Shown here in pieces: positions 37,493 through 49,951 of a DNA stretch of 64,000 nt (position 1 is its first letter; each line of letters opens with the position of its first letter). The stretch is from Sipunculus nudus (lineage: Eukaryota; Annelida; Sipuncula; Golfingiida; Sipunculidae). Where the stretch lies: positions 58,774,889 through 58,838,888 of the forward strand of contig CM049315.1 in NCBI GenBank assembly GCA_026874595.1, in the 5' to 3' direction. A program made the translations under genes and the position numbers. Under the pieces are notes generated by a model, which worked only from the letters and a program-made list of their open reading frames with translations, made no database searches and was not told where the DNA came from.

Positions 37493-39238
37493 TGCTGTTT
37501 AATCAAGCTGATTTCATCCATAACTTTTCATATATCATGCAGCATATAATATACCTGAGCTAATAACATATTTGAAATATTACAATGAAATAAATGACAA
37601 TACCAGTATTTCAGCAAGGATTTCAATAAAATCTTTGGCAAACTGAATAACATAAAGTTGTACTAAACTATCACAGCTCCATATCTCAAATAAATATTAT
37701 ATAACACATTATATACAAACAGAATCAAATACATAATACATAACAAAGCAAAAACTCAGATCACCACCAGATGGCACTGACGCAAACTTGCTGGCCAAAA
37801 TGTGCCAACATATCATAGGAGTGTGGAGAAAATGGCACAAGTGACCTGCAGCCATGATTTACAGTTCATCTACACCTGTTGTTTCACAATTTTTACCAAT
37901 GTTCCAAACTCTGTTACATCTACTTATGCATGGGATCAAATTTTAATATACACTTCATGGCAAATTGTGGAAAACACAACTACTGAGAGCACAGCAGGCA
38001 TAGAAGAGCACAAAATACTTTTCATATTTTTCTGTGGTTATGCAAAACAAAAGTATTTGGAGGACAGCATCCAGGCAAGAATATAACTGCAGAGAGAGAA
38101 ATATATCAGGGGAAAAGGGACCTGTACTGGCAAAGTTTAGAGCAGATTAACGCTTTTTTGGACCACCCAAATCCTCACAGTATCGTAGATATAGAATAAT
38201 CTCACAAGGGACGCCCCTTTGTGAAACAGACTATGGTATCAAGATCCTACTGACTCACTGAGTAGTCCAGTAGTCAAAGAAAACTAAGCATATCTTAATT
38301 TTAAGTACTGCATCTTATAGGCAGTCTATATTTATTCATTATCGTAGGACATTAAACCTGTGCTAGACAATTTCAAATTACATACAATTAACTTGTTTCA
38401 AGGGAAAATTCAAGCCATCACCAAGTATCAATATATCTTTCATCAGGAAACAGATGTCCATTTATTATGTTACATTGTTGCCATGGTAACTGGTATTAGA
38501 GTCCAAAATTTACTACCCATTTCACCCATACTGGTGGTGAACAAAATTAACAACGAGGTATAAGGCAAAAAAAGCTTGGTTTCTCAGGCACCACTGTGTT
38601 CCCCAAATCTATAAAAAAATGTTTTAATTTTGTAGACTTTTAATCAATTTTGAGCTCCATGCAATTAGACATTTCTTACAAGATAAAAATAATAACATTT
38701 CAACAAAATTATAGTTTTGTTATGCCTTCCTTTTACCTGTTTAGCAAATCGATTCTGTTACTGTCATGTTGTCACCTCATAATATAAATTTTTTAGCGAA
38801 ATATCATTAAGGAAAGGTAAAATAAATTCACCCTCCCTCACAGATTTCTAAAAGCAGTGCCTGAGAACCCAATTTTTTAACCTATACACTGACATACACT
38901 CCATGACCTGCTCTCTAATAATAGCACAGAAATCGTTCTTGTACAAGAAGCATGACATGGGGTAAGTTTACACATTTATAACCTCTGTATTTACTAAGCA
39001 ACAGTTACATCCATTCAATACTCTAGTGCACACAAGTGATGAATAAGGTCTTTTTCAATTTATCAGCTTTTCTCCAGTTGGTTTCATAATGAATATACAT
39101 CAAGTCATGATGAAGCACATGCCCAAGAAAACTTGAGATACAAGGGGAGTGACTTTAAAGCACTGTCTTGAGTTTCAGTGTTAAATAATTTATAAATACT
39201 AATAAAGCGTACACGAGTACCTCTTCCTGAATCAACAC
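36233..39238. other. No gene seen; microsatellite and one repeat copy
   Basis: Contains a (GT)n(AT)n run at about 37430-37491 and a diverged copy of the ACCTCC foldback repeat family near 37130-37340. The last few hundred bases are the 3' side of the ATP-grasp gene. Confidence 0.5.
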
Positions 39239-40564
39239 CTAACAGGTGAGTGGTACTAACTCAGGAATTTTCAATATCTCCCCACGAATCTTTTTGACTT
39301 TCTCCAGACATTCTGTAAAACCTTTGCCTGTTACAGTAATGTACCCGACAACAGAAAAATCTTTTGCTGGTTCAATATTGATATCTTGACCAGGAAGATA
39401 GCGCAGTGTAACATCAGGATTCGCATGAGCTTTATCAAAGCGTATCAAGTTATCAGCCTTGCCTGACTGAGGCACCACCATGCAGTAGTCCAGCACAAAA
39501 TTACCATTCGGTTTGGGCTGGATTGGTCTGTTTCCTCTTCCGATTTCTAATGCAGCCTTGACGTTGTTACCATTATGCAGTGCCCGGATGTATATGTTAG
39601 TGCTCTCTGCATCCGGCCGTGCATTCATTGTAACCAGATGAGTATAACCATTTTCAAATATGACATACTCTGCATGAATGAAGGAGTTATTGAACCCATA
39701 CTTCATCACGTTTTTAATGTCTGCCTTGAATTCTACCCACAATTTGTCTTGAGATGCTTGAGATAAACGAGTCGGCATCTGGCATCCGGGGAAACTTAAG
39801 TATGCCTCCTTACTGCCATATGGCAAAGTAACCACATCCAATATGGCCCATGGTATAATCTCCCCATTATACACACATGCCTCAATACCAACATTAACCC
39901 AAGTACGACCGGCAGTGGCAGAGTAGCGATCAAGGTATGGATGCATCAATATCACCGGCTTATTCCCATATGGGTATTTTCGTAAATCTATGAAGGTTTC
40001 CAAGACCCATTTCTGAATCTCCAGTATGTGAGGTACATCTTTCCTACATCGCTCTAGAACTTTGATGAGCTGGTCTCGATTTTTATAGAAGTACACAGAA
40101 TGTCCACTGCCGAGGCAGGACCGAATCAAACATGGCCGCGGCATCTCTTCCAGCAACTTAGCGGCAGTATCGTAAATATCCTCCCTAACATCCTGCACCT
40201 GGTAGGGGAACTTCTTCTTGCGGGAGTCAATTAGCAGAGAGGTATAATATTTATGGTTACATAAGAACACTGATTCTGCTTTTGGGCCGATTAAATTAGG
40301 AAATTCCTCACAGAGGGCAGCTAACACAAGAGATGCTGTGTGCTTGTTAGCGTACAGTACCGAGATCGCGTTCACCTGGATCATCACACGACACTTGTGT
40401 GTCAGTTCCTCATAATCCACCCTGCCGTCTACATCCCTAGGTATGGGTTTGATGGTGTAGAAGGTGTATTCATTCTTGAAGGATGCGGTCAGCTGTTTCA
40501 GCAGATTCTCGGTGTTCCTCTCCAGAACAGGAGGTATCACCAACACTTTGACTGGTTCATCCAT
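39239..40564 (-). CDS. ATP-grasp domain enzyme (carnosine-synthase-like), 441 aa
   Basis: An intact 441-codon frame, ATG at 40564-40562 and stop at 39239. ATP-grasp enzymes join a carboxylate to an amine or thiol using ATP through an acyl-phosphate. Visible parts: an N-terminal preATP-like region (residues 1-120, with LIGPKAESVFLCNHKYYTS at 91-109), a glycine-rich loop LGSGHS at 151-156, a central region with KPVILMHPYLDRY (202-214), and the metal/ATP residues around HAEY (E299) and MNARPD (N314) with ALEIGRGNRP after it. The C-terminal part (about 355-435) resembles the closing domain of the carnosine-synthase-like branch. The lysine usual before the glycine loop appears replaced by R148. 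The coding part has no intron. A strong acceptor (TTTGTTCAGCAG, ending at 40592) suggests one 5' UTR intron. No signal peptide is seen, so it is probably cytosolic. The substrate is unknown, and the superfamily call is firmer than the branch. Confidence 0.88.
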   Translation of the reverse strand: MDEPVKVLVIPPVLERNTENLLKQLTASFKNEYTFYTIKPIPRDVDGRVDYEELTHKCRVMIQVNAISVLYANKHTASLVLAALCEEFPNLIGPKAESVFLCNHKYYTSLLIDSRKKKFPYQVQDVREDIYDTAAKLLEEMPRPCLIRSCLGSGHSVYFYKNRDQLIKVLERCRKDVPHILEIQKWVLETFIDLRKYPYGNKPVILMHPYLDRYSATAGRTWVNVGIEACVYNGEIIPWAILDVVTLPYGSKEAYLSFPGCQMPTRLSQASQDKLWVEFKADIKNVMKYGFNNSFIHAEYVIFENGYTHLVTMNARPDAESTNIYIRALHNGNNVKAALEIGRGNRPIQPKPNGNFVLDYCMVVPQSGKADNLIRFDKAHANPDVTLRYLPGQDINIEPAKDFSVVGYITVTGKGFTECLEKVKKIRGEILKIPELVPLTC

Positions 40565-41340
40565 TATGACAGGATCTAATCACAGCTGCACCTGCTGAAC
40601 AAAAATCAGATCAGCATTACACAGAAAGAAATGATTCTGTTGCATTTCCATAATATAATAATCACACAAAAATGGCATAGCTGCATAGGCTAGCTATTTC
40701 ATAAACATTACATAAGTCAATTTCCAGCCCTCTGAAATAAAGACATATGCACAAGGTTTAAGGATTCTATATTGTCCTCCAATATTTACCTTGTTCACCC
40801 TTTATTAAGCAAAAGTTTGTGTGTTTGTGACACTGTGTTTGTGAGTGTGTGTGACACTGTGTGTATGTGTGTCCACAACATATTTGTGAACAGTTTTCAT
40901 AGAGTTTATTTACATGTGACTTGTACATCTGGAGTGTGCACAGGCATCAGTGATTAAATTTTGTTGTAAATCTCCACAAGTTTCATAATAGACTAGTCAG
41001 CCAGTAATGCCTTTAAGGGTTGCCAGTGGGCAAACTGTGTAAACTAACATGACTAATTTGCTTTATCCAGAACAGGTACTGCCACCTGCCAGTAAATTAT
41101 ATAACTAATGTATGGTTCATTGACCTTCACACATTCAGCGTGGGAAAGTCCAGACATAAGTACAGTAGGTAACTTCAATCCCTAACTTGTTGAACCTGGG
41201 GTCTTTCCAGTGACACCAACAGTAACAGAGGAATCTCCCAGAAATTGGCCCTGTTCAATATGCCAGTCACATACTTAGTTTTATTGGACTCCTTTTTTCT
41301 TGGAGAAGGATATAAGCTATGTACATGTCGAGGGAAGAAT
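40565..41340. other. 5' flank of the ATP-grasp gene
   Basis: Contains the likely 5' UTR acceptor at 40591/40592 on the minus strand and a GTGTGTG-rich stretch near 40815-40875. No other exon is recognised. Confidence 0.4.
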
Positions 41341-41572
41341 GAGGATCTGGGAAGATCCAGAATCCTCCTGGGAAAAATCAGAATTCTAATTTTCCCCGGG
41401 AAAAATGAAAATTCTGATTTTTCCCGGGAATAATGGGAATTCCCACTCTTCCCGGGAAAAATGAGAATCATTTCATATTATGATTTGATTCTCATTTTTC
41501 CTGGGAAGAATGAGAATTCTGATTTTTCCCAGGAAAAACCAGAATTCTTATTTTTCCCAGCCAGCTCCAATG
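41340..41572. repeat. Palindromic minisatellite (AGAATTCT / CCCGGG)
   Basis: Alternating AGAATTCT and TTTTTCCCGGGAAAAAT blocks, about 33-36 bp per period. Each half is itself palindromic (EcoRI-like and SmaI-like cores). A second patch lies at 42045-42185. The peptides rich in FPGK and ENS on both strands are repeat products. Confidence 0.85.
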
Positions 41573-42044
41573 TGTTTAATGATATCCTTTAATAATTAAG
41601 GTGGGTTAAGTTTGCATATTCTACTACAGTATTATAACTGAACTTTAATGTTATTAACTGACCACTGCTAAAAGAATAGTAACATTTTTTGTCATGAAAA
41701 AAAGTAGAAAAAACATTTCTGTTAAGATCAGTTTTATTCACACATGATAGTACTAAACCCATCACATACATGTAAGTTGAAAACAAGCACACCTGCTATT
41801 TACATATTAGTTTTTAGCACACATGATTCAATTATAAAGATTTCTAGATGAGAATATTTTTAATCTACAATTCAGTGAAGATAAACATCTATGTTAGATT
41901 GACTAACACATCTGACAAGTTGTCAGTGAGCTTCTGACATCTATACATGTTAAGTTCAATCATGAAAAATATATACCTGTTACTTTATATGCTAAACAAT
42001 AGAGTGTGTAACTGGGGTAAAATACTTATTGTACATTTCAATCT

Positions 42045-42185
42045 CTAATGAGAATTCTCATTTTTCCCAGGTTTGAATTTCAAAACTGAATTCCAATCTC
42101 TCCTTGAAAAATGAGAATTCTCAATTTCCCCGGGAGAGACTGGAATTCTCATTTGTCCCAGGAAGAATGAGAATTCTCATTATGA
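42045..42185. repeat. Second patch of the palindromic minisatellite
   Basis: GAGAATTCTCATTTTTCCCAGG-type units again, more diverged, about 500 bp from the first patch. Confidence 0.8.
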
Positions 42186-44200
42186 AAAATCAGAGTGATT
42201 TAGATTATATTATCATGTATTCAGACAACAGTAATCTAATTTACTTTTTTTTCCCTCTTTTCACCAATAGTTTGCCTTATCAGGGCACCAAAGTGGTCTT
42301 TAAACTACAAAGCTCAGAAAGGATGCCCATGCATGGTAAAAGTGACGTCATTTTATGGGAGTGGCACAATACAATAATGTCCAGCAATGGCAAAAAATTG
42401 CTCACAGACCGAATCCAAAAATAGCCAGATATTCAGACCACATGAATTTTCATTGGACCAATTTTTTTTGCGGTTGCCACATGATCAGGGCAGGAAAATA
42501 GATGAATTTGTACACAGCTTTGAGTTCTAGCATTTACTCTGAAGCTTTCTATGTGGCTTTGTCTAGGGTTCTGGATACCTCCACAGCATGCACAGGGAAA
42601 TTCCATCCTGTGAACAACTCAGACACTGAATCTCAGTCCCTTCAGATTTATTTATATATTTTTAACATAAAACCAGTAAAGGGGACAACTGACTATGCCA
42701 AACAGTGGACAAGCTATCCAGTCCTGCCTATGTATATATTTCTTATTAAGATCATTTAAGGATACACAAAAGTTTACATTTTGGTCACATAACATTCAAG
42801 AGATGGTTCCTCATTGACATGACCTTATATGACCTGTATTAGTCATGCAGACAGCCCCGGAAATGACATTACCGGTATTTGAGCAATATTTTTGCTAACA
42901 TTGTAATTTATTTCAGACTTTCTATAATAAATTTCTATATCTCATACTCCTCTTTACTTAACTGACCTGCCCAGCAGAAGACATCAATATTTTAACCCCA
43001 CAGGTAACATTCAAACAGTTTGTTGTACTCTTAAACGAACATCAAATATCACTGATTTTGATTTGTGATTGGCGTCAGGCCAGGACAGCATTAATTTGTC
43101 AAGGCCCAGTGTGACACTATTCACCCTTTGTTTACCTTGAATGACAAAATTAGGAGTTAATCACATGATTCATGGAGTAACACCCAAAATTTGTATAAAT
43201 CATTATTTGTTAATTTCAATCAATTCATTTTCACCATTAAACTTGCCTGGCAGAATTCTTTAAGGGACATAATTAGCAGCAATATAATTTCTTTTCTTCC
43301 ACACTATCAGTTCACTTTTGCTTTATACAAAAGTTTCCAGGTAAAACAAACCCAGCACATAGTCTCAGTACATCCCCTTGAGCTGTTTAACACCTTGTTA
43401 TGGTTCATGTGTGTCCATGTGTGTCTGTTTACAGTTACAAGGCCACTTGATCAACGTTCTGGTTTTGTGCATGCGCGACAGATACCAAACAAATAGTCCA
43501 TACATGGACCTTCATGTTCTCTGATATACTCTGTTGATTGGACATTACAGTCCATAGGTCTAATGTAAATTCATTACAGAACCTGTCGCAACAGATTTGT
43601 ACAATAGGTCCGTGGAGGCCTCAGCTGTAATGACATGGGTAGCAAAGTGTGAGCCCATGTATTGGGTATCAGCACGCAATTTATTTAAAAGAGTAGATGC
43701 TATTTTTCATGTTATTTTAACATGCTTTATACATGAATAGGTCCCTTTAACAAAGAGATTATGTCAAAATATTCCACATATGAAAGGCAGGTTTGTATAC
43801 GTATGGCACCCATAAACAGTGAACTAAAAGACACAATTATTCTAAATAAGCATCCCTTTTAAAAGTAAAACTTTTATAGTAGCTTTCTTCATAACTATCA
43901 CTTAAAAGAAACTGAACTCATCATATTGATTGCAAACTTTCAGTAACCAGTGTTAAGAAATCAGAATGCCCGGTGCTTCTTAGCATTCACGAGCCACCAC
44001 TTATAAACTAGACAGTTCTTGGCACCGCAGGTGCCACAGTATCCCCAGACATAGTAATCCCCCCAACCCTCCTTTAAAAATATGCCCCCATATTCAGTAG
44101 CATATACTGACACTTAGCAAGCAACCATGGTTTCTTCGCTCTATCAACTTGAGAAACAATATTTTTCACCAAGTATGGGGGCCAATATGGTGAATCACTC
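42186..44200. other. No recognisable feature
   Basis: Moderately AT-rich. A palindromic TGACGTCA occurs at 42343-42350 without supporting context. No exon is supported. Confidence 0.45.
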
Positions 44201-44214
44201 AAAGGGGATTAATT

Positions 44215-45225
44215 TATACTACTGAAATGGTAAGGTATATGGCGCCACCTGTCTGGTTGATGAGAAAGCTCTCCAAGATGGATGTACATGCCAACTGCAG
44301 ACCAACACATTGAACAATCCTCATAATTGAGCAAATTTCACCTACAGCAAATGTACGGATTGACGCCACACGAAAACTACTGCAGATGGGGCCACCAGTC
44401 TTGAATATGAGATGGAGGTATCCAAGATCTATGGACAAGCAAATTTCAGGCTAATATGACATATAATTCCTGAGAAAAGGGCATTTATTTATAATATGAA
44501 AATGGTAAGGTATGTGGCGCCACCTGTCAGCTTTACAAGAAAACTCTCCTTGATGGATGTGCATACATAATTTCAAACCAATACATTGAACCGCTACTGA
44601 GATTAGAGCAATTTCACCTAAAGCAAATGTACAGATGGACGCAACACCAAAACAATTGCAGATGGCACTACCAGGCTTAAATACAAGATGGAGGTATCCA
44701 AGATCAACGACATGCATAATTTTAGCCCAATCTGTTTATTAGTTTTTGACTAAAATTTTCACAGTACTGTCAAGTGGCAATGATGGGGTATTAAAAGGCA
44801 CGAAAACAAGAAAGGACAGAAGGTGGCGCCACCTGTCTTCAGCAGAAGACAAAGTTATTCAAGATCTTTGGTCAATTTTTGTTTTTGGACCAATCAATGC
44901 ATCCCTTATTGAAATATGATTTTGTGTGATTTTCACCATATATGGCAAATTTCAAGGTCAAGGTCCCTCATAGGACAGGTCATGATCCCAATTTAAAAAT
45001 ACAATCCCCATAACCCATACCTATGTAAATGCATAATATGAAAGAAATCTGCCCATTAGTTTTTGATTTATAATGCTCACAGCACTGTTAAGTGGCAATG
45101 ATCGGGGTATAAAACAGCACTTAAACAAGAAAAGGATAATAGGTGGCACCACCAGTATCCGGTAAATGACAACACTATCCAAGATCTTCGGTCAACTTGA
45201 TTTTTGGATCAATCCATGCAATATT
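44215..45225. repeat. GGCGCCACC-centred tandem units, about 276-320 bp
   Basis: Two clear units start near 44223 and 44499 (ATGGTAAGGTAT, GGCGCCACCTGTC, TCCAAGAT). Two more begin near 44815 and 45138 (AGGTGGC, CCACC, CAAGATCTT, GGTCAA). The exact 12-bp core is at 44822-44833. The minus-strand frames at 44214-44717 are repeat-derived. Confidence 0.75.
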
Positions 45226-46484
45226 TCTTGAGTTGTGGTTTACTTGTCCTAATTACTTAAATACAGAGTCCGGTGATGCAAGAACCTCCTCTCTTTTCCT
45301 CATCACAAGTTTTTGTGAGAAAAGTGCATGTCTGGTACAACTGCTGCCGTGGAGGTTTCCCAGACTAGTCCTAGACTGGGGATGCTTCATGTTTTGTTTA
45401 TAAATAGTAGCACTTCTCTTTATATTCATGCAGAAAAAGGCACCTTCTTGCAGGCAGATTTGTAGTTATAATAATGTACATAGAATTGTACCTGGTGCTA
45501 TTACGTAAAATTTATTTATCAGATGTACATAGGGTAAATCTGCGTTGGTTGTAGGTTTACAGCAGTCTTGCACATTGTTTCCAACAGGATTTGTTTAATG
45601 GAGTGATATTAAGGCAATCTGGTGATGAAAAAGGCCTTTGTAATCAAATATCACAGCATTGTCAAAGATTTATTCAGGTACAGGCACACTGCGCGTAGTT
45701 CACTCTTATAATCATAAGCTGTTTGACGTTTTAATGCAGCTAGAAATACATTTGCCTGTGCACATCACATGCTATGCTCTGAACACAGTGCGTGACCTCC
45801 TGGTCCAGTGACATTCCACTCACAGGCTGTGAGAAATAGTAGGTTTCTTTAGGTTTTGTACAGTTCCAAACACCCAGTCAGTTTGTGCTGAATAAAGTAA
45901 AATCCAATTGGCTCTGCGTTTTAACAAATCGGCAGAACTGGTAGATGAAATCTGATCGGCTTTATGTGTAAACAAACAAACAAGCTTGTGTAGCACGAGC
46001 AATACAGAAAATATGCAGATAGTTGGGGATAACGGACCTCAGGCCACACAAGCAAGTCAATAACAGACTGTGTTGAAAGTTCACAATTGCATCGTGTGTA
46101 TTCCAACGGGGGTGAAAAAAGTCTGTGCTACCAAGCACTTTCCACCGAAGTGCAAAGCTAGTGACCGAAACCTCGAAGAACATCCGATTGTGCAAGTGAT
46201 ACCTGCAATTTGATTGGTTAAATATTACACAAGAGGGCATTCCACAGAGAAAGCACCACTTGGTGGCCAAACCTGAACAGCAACCGTGGTTTAATGCAGC
46301 GGGAAGTGCAACGAATAGTTGAGCATAGCGTTACTGCTGCTTATGGAGCGTAATCACGTGCCTGAAATAGCAAGAGAGTGCTCCTTAGTTGGCCAATTAG
46401 CACCATAACAAATGGGCTACTTATATTAACATGAATATCATAACAGGCATGAACATGTAGGTTTACTTGAGATGTGATAATTCA
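45226..46484. other. No recognisable feature
   Basis: No repeat family or exon identified. The overlapping minus-strand frames near 45820-46270 have no conserved domain that I recognise. Confidence 0.4.
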
Positions 46485-46745
46485 CCAGCTTCTGTGGCTC
46501 AGGGGTGCAGCACAGGATTAAAGCAGGGAGATCACGAGTTCCAATCTCAGCTGAGGTGGTGCGATTTTTTATGGTCAGCTCCCACCCAGGGTGAGCACTC
46601 TGCAGGCTTGATGGGAAGGCTGTGCCAAACAGCCATGCTTCATTTACAAATGAGTGCGCCTTTCTTGGGGTACCTTGGCGATATGACCTAGGAAATGAAG
46701 ACATTACACACCCGGGTCCCGCAGGTGCAGTACTCACTGAGCCAA
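46485..46745 (+). mobile_element. tRNA-derived SINE
   Basis: The head carries an A-box-like TGGCTCAGGGGTGCAGCA and, about 35 bp on, a B-box-like GAGTTCCAATCTC, the usual spacing of an internal Pol III promoter. The following body has no coding content. Anticodon-arm pairing is poor, so this is a SINE rather than a tRNA gene. Confidence 0.6.
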
Positions 46746-46800
46746 GTTAACTCCAGGATATATAATAAGAGGGAGCATGTGATACTGATAATTTACAGTA

Positions 46801-46892
46801 TTTACAGTACATAATTTTTAGGCTGTCCGGGAGGGGGTGGGGGGGACCCCACCCACCCCCTCCCGGACAGCCTAAAAATTATGTACTGTAAA
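46801..46892. repeat. Perfect 41-bp inverted repeat hairpin
   Basis: Left arm 46801-46841 and right arm 46852-46892 are exact inverted copies, with a 10-bp centre. The arms run from TTTACAGTACATAATTTTTA to GGGAGGGGGTGGG. Such a perfect arm implies a recent foldback or strong pairing constraint. Confidence 0.95.
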
Positions 46893-48125
46893 TTATTTAT
46901 TCATAATATAATCAAAATACAGGAGTAAAATGTTCACTTCCACAGTATGACTGCACCTTGTCGTAAAACGGCTAATTTTTACAGAAAGGGACTGAGTGGA
47001 GGCTTCCCTTGCAATCTTCTACTACAGTACTAGGTACCAGGGTACTGGCTGCAGGATTTTCCCACTGCACTGCCACTAACTGAATTGAGGATATGTCATG
47101 CTGACATCGTGCTGGGCCTCCACATAAATATTTCGATTATTTAACAGATAAGATTCATAAATTTAAAAGAATATTCTATTTGCTGGCTGGAACATGTCTC
47201 ACCTGCTAGTAAGACGTCTTTTCCCATGGCATTTCACACTGATCCTGTCCAGATCCACAAGACTTCGTGCTCGTATTTTCGCCATAGCAGGTATCGCCAT
47301 CTGGCGTGTGTTATAAAAGTTAATAGGCACCAACTGGCGCCACCCAGCGAACACACCAAGAGCATGCATGTTTTCCGTTCAGCATGGCATGAATCGTGCC
47401 CTAAAATTATTGTCATTACCGTTTACACAAGCAACACTTGAAGAGGACTAAAAAATATATTATAATATATGTTAACTTTCATGCCAAATTAAATTTCATT
47501 GGTCATTAAAATAAAATGAATTTCACATGTTCTTAATAATTATAGTTTTTTTTTACAGCTGATTAGATAGGATTTTTGTTATTATATAATTCACGTTTGG
47601 GATTAACGTCATAAATGCCTCGGTTTTTTGCACAAAACCCACCCCAAAACGAATTCTTTTCAACTTAAATATATTTCACTGATGTGTTTTATCTAGGCTG
47701 AGGTTTGATCGTGTTTCGGGTGTGGATAGTAAAACCTCTAATTTTTCAGCATTTCTGCATTATCTCCACTGAGATATATTGTTTAGGCTACATGGTATCA
47801 TAAATATATATATGTGTGTGTGTGTACTTAAATTTTAATATATATAGATGTTCTAAACAGTCAAATAACAAGCAGCCATGCATTGTGTATCCACTAAATC
47901 ACTCAAGGCCTAGTAAAGTTATATATCGAATGGCTCGATCCTGCCGTGAGAGATTTCTGAAAAAAGAAAACGTTGTTAAAATCACTTGCAAACCAAGTTA
48001 TACTATCCTAAAATGGAATTTTTAAATTTTGATTGATTATCTTATAACTGAATTTAAAAATTCATATTTAACAACTTATCACTGAATTTTTTTTAAGTTT
48101 ATTAAATAAAAAAAAAAATAAAATT
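46893..48125. other. No gene seen
   Basis: One diverged GGCGCCACC core lies near 47335. A short (TA)(TG) run is at about 47805-47824. No exon is supported. Confidence 0.4.
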
Positions 48126-48129
48126 TCGC

Positions 48130-48560
48130 TTTTAAACAGGATTGTAGGTGGTGCCATTAATCTTTTGAACTAGAAAAAGATATATCTATAAGTTCTATGG
48201 ACATGGCAATTTGCAGGCCAAAACATCCAGCCTATATAGGAGGTGTGTTTTTCACCAAAAATGGATACATGGATGGACACCGCGAAAACGATTGTAGATG
48301 GCACGACCAGTCCTTTGTCCTAGACAAAGCCATCCAAGTTCAATGAACATGCAATTTGTTTTCATCCAAAATTGATGCACGGTTGGTCACCGCAAAAACG
48401 CTTGTAAATGGCAACACTAGTCTTTAAGATAAAACATTCGAAGATCTAGGCAAATGCAAGATTTCAGAAATACCAAAACATCCAATCCCTCACAGGATAT
48501 GTCTGATTTCCACCCAAAATAGACGCACGTGTGAACACTGCAAAACGCTTGGCCTTCAAG
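48130..48560. repeat. Diverged GGTGGCGCCACC-family units
   Basis: Three units of about 120-150 bp share GATTGTAGGTGG (or GTAGATGGC/GTAAATGGC), TCCAAG, GACATG, ATTTCA and CACCAAAAATGGA in the same order as elsewhere. The 12-bp core is eroded here. Confidence 0.65.
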
Positions 48561-48744
48561 TATATGCTGTCTCTAGACATAAACCAGACCAATCAGTGGC
48601 TTTTTTAGAATACTTTCTCACAACACTTACCATGCATTTACGAGAGAAAATTCGTTTTAACTTAGCGTTTAACTCAGCAGTTCTCAAGAAGTTCTTCGAA
48701 AACAAAAACGGGCGGAAAAACGCAGTATCAGCGGATACTTAAAA

Positions 48745-48925
48745 AAACTTGGGGCTCGGACAATCGAAGTGTTAAACGCTCGGCTCTCTCCGGCTACCCT
48801 GGTTCGATCCCCGGCGTGGCTATGAGAGTGCGCTGTAGTTGCCCGTCTAGGGCTCGTGTTTTTCTCCGGGACTAACGGATTTCTCCACCCCTACAGACTA
48901 CCTAACGCCATCATCTAAGCCATTG
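48745..48925 (+). mobile_element. tRNA-related SINE
   Basis: GGTTCGATCCCCGGCGTGGC (48801-48820) contains a perfect B box, preceded by an A-box-like TTAAACGCTCGG. A tail follows with TTTCTCCGGGACTAACGG and TTTCTCCACCCCTACAGA, the style of 3' body seen in animal SINEs. The 5' half does not fold as a tRNA. Confidence 0.65.
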
Positions 48926-49360
48926 AGAATGCCTTGATTAGTTATTATAACTATTTGTACAATTCGTGTAAAATAAATAAGTTTATATAAATATATATAA
49001 AAACTTGATGATAATTATACATACTACAGTTATAGTTTTATTAGCTCATCATACACAAACTATATTATTGACAATATTGATAAAGGAATTCTGATCATCA
49101 AATACTAGTATGTATGATGTAATAGATATTTGAAAGAAAGCATGTTCAGTAAATATAACAAATTAAGAGACCTACAGATCACTTTTTGTCACACCATGCA
49201 CGGAAGTAGGTGTTCAATAAATGAATCAGTAAAAGTGAAAATACCGTTTCTGCAGTTGTCCAATATAAGTGGCGCTATCTATATATATGACTTACATCTG
49301 TATGCAACTGGTCACATGAACAAAAGTTAGTAGTTACAGTAATTTACATTATTCATGCAA

Positions 49361-49403
<43 letters not shown>

Positions 49404-49730
49404 TTATATATATTTTTTTTTCTGTGTATGTATATGTGTACATATGGATAATTTTACCAGAGACCATAAAATTTATTGTGTGAGAGTGTGCAGCTATGAA
49501 CCTATGAATAGATTCTACAAAAAAAAAATAAAAAATAAGATAAGTACCAATTACATTTTTTTTCTAATGGAACTGTATTTGTCACTTGATTTTACGGATC
49601 TAAAAGCGTCTTTAATCTTTATCATTCAATTTAAAACACTTTGATATTCTTGAATTTTAAATATCGTGCAATAATATAACAGATGAATAAAAGTTTAGTC
49701 AGTTGGGCCTCTTCAATATGGCGGTCATAA

Positions 49731-49768
<38 letters not shown>

Positions 49769-49906
49769 ATTAAAAGAGTACAACATATATATAGCTATGA
49801 ATTCATAGGTTTATAGGTTCATATAAAGGTTTGTTCTCGCTGTTCTAGGCCATTTTAGGGCCTCTAATGCCAGCTCGTTTTTCTTGATCTTTATCTTTTC
49901 AGATGA
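48926..49906. repeat. AT-rich, with (TA)n and (TA)n(TG)n runs
   Basis: (TA)n at about 49366-49410 and (TA)n(TG)n at about 49730-49770. No coding exon. The frames through these runs are low complexity. Confidence 0.7.

Positions 49907-49951
<45 letters not shown>

Noticed and set aside
42343-42350. Palindromic cAMP-response element TGACGTCA
   Set aside because: An isolated 8-mer, expected about once per 64 kb by chance, with no promoter nearby.
45820-46270. Overlapping minus-strand frames with several cysteines
   Set aside because: Three overlapping frames are open over a short distance with no conserved motif or splice context.
48770-48820. Possible tRNA gene
   Set aside because: Only the B box and part of the acceptor side fit. 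The D and anticodon arms do not pair, and a SINE body follows.
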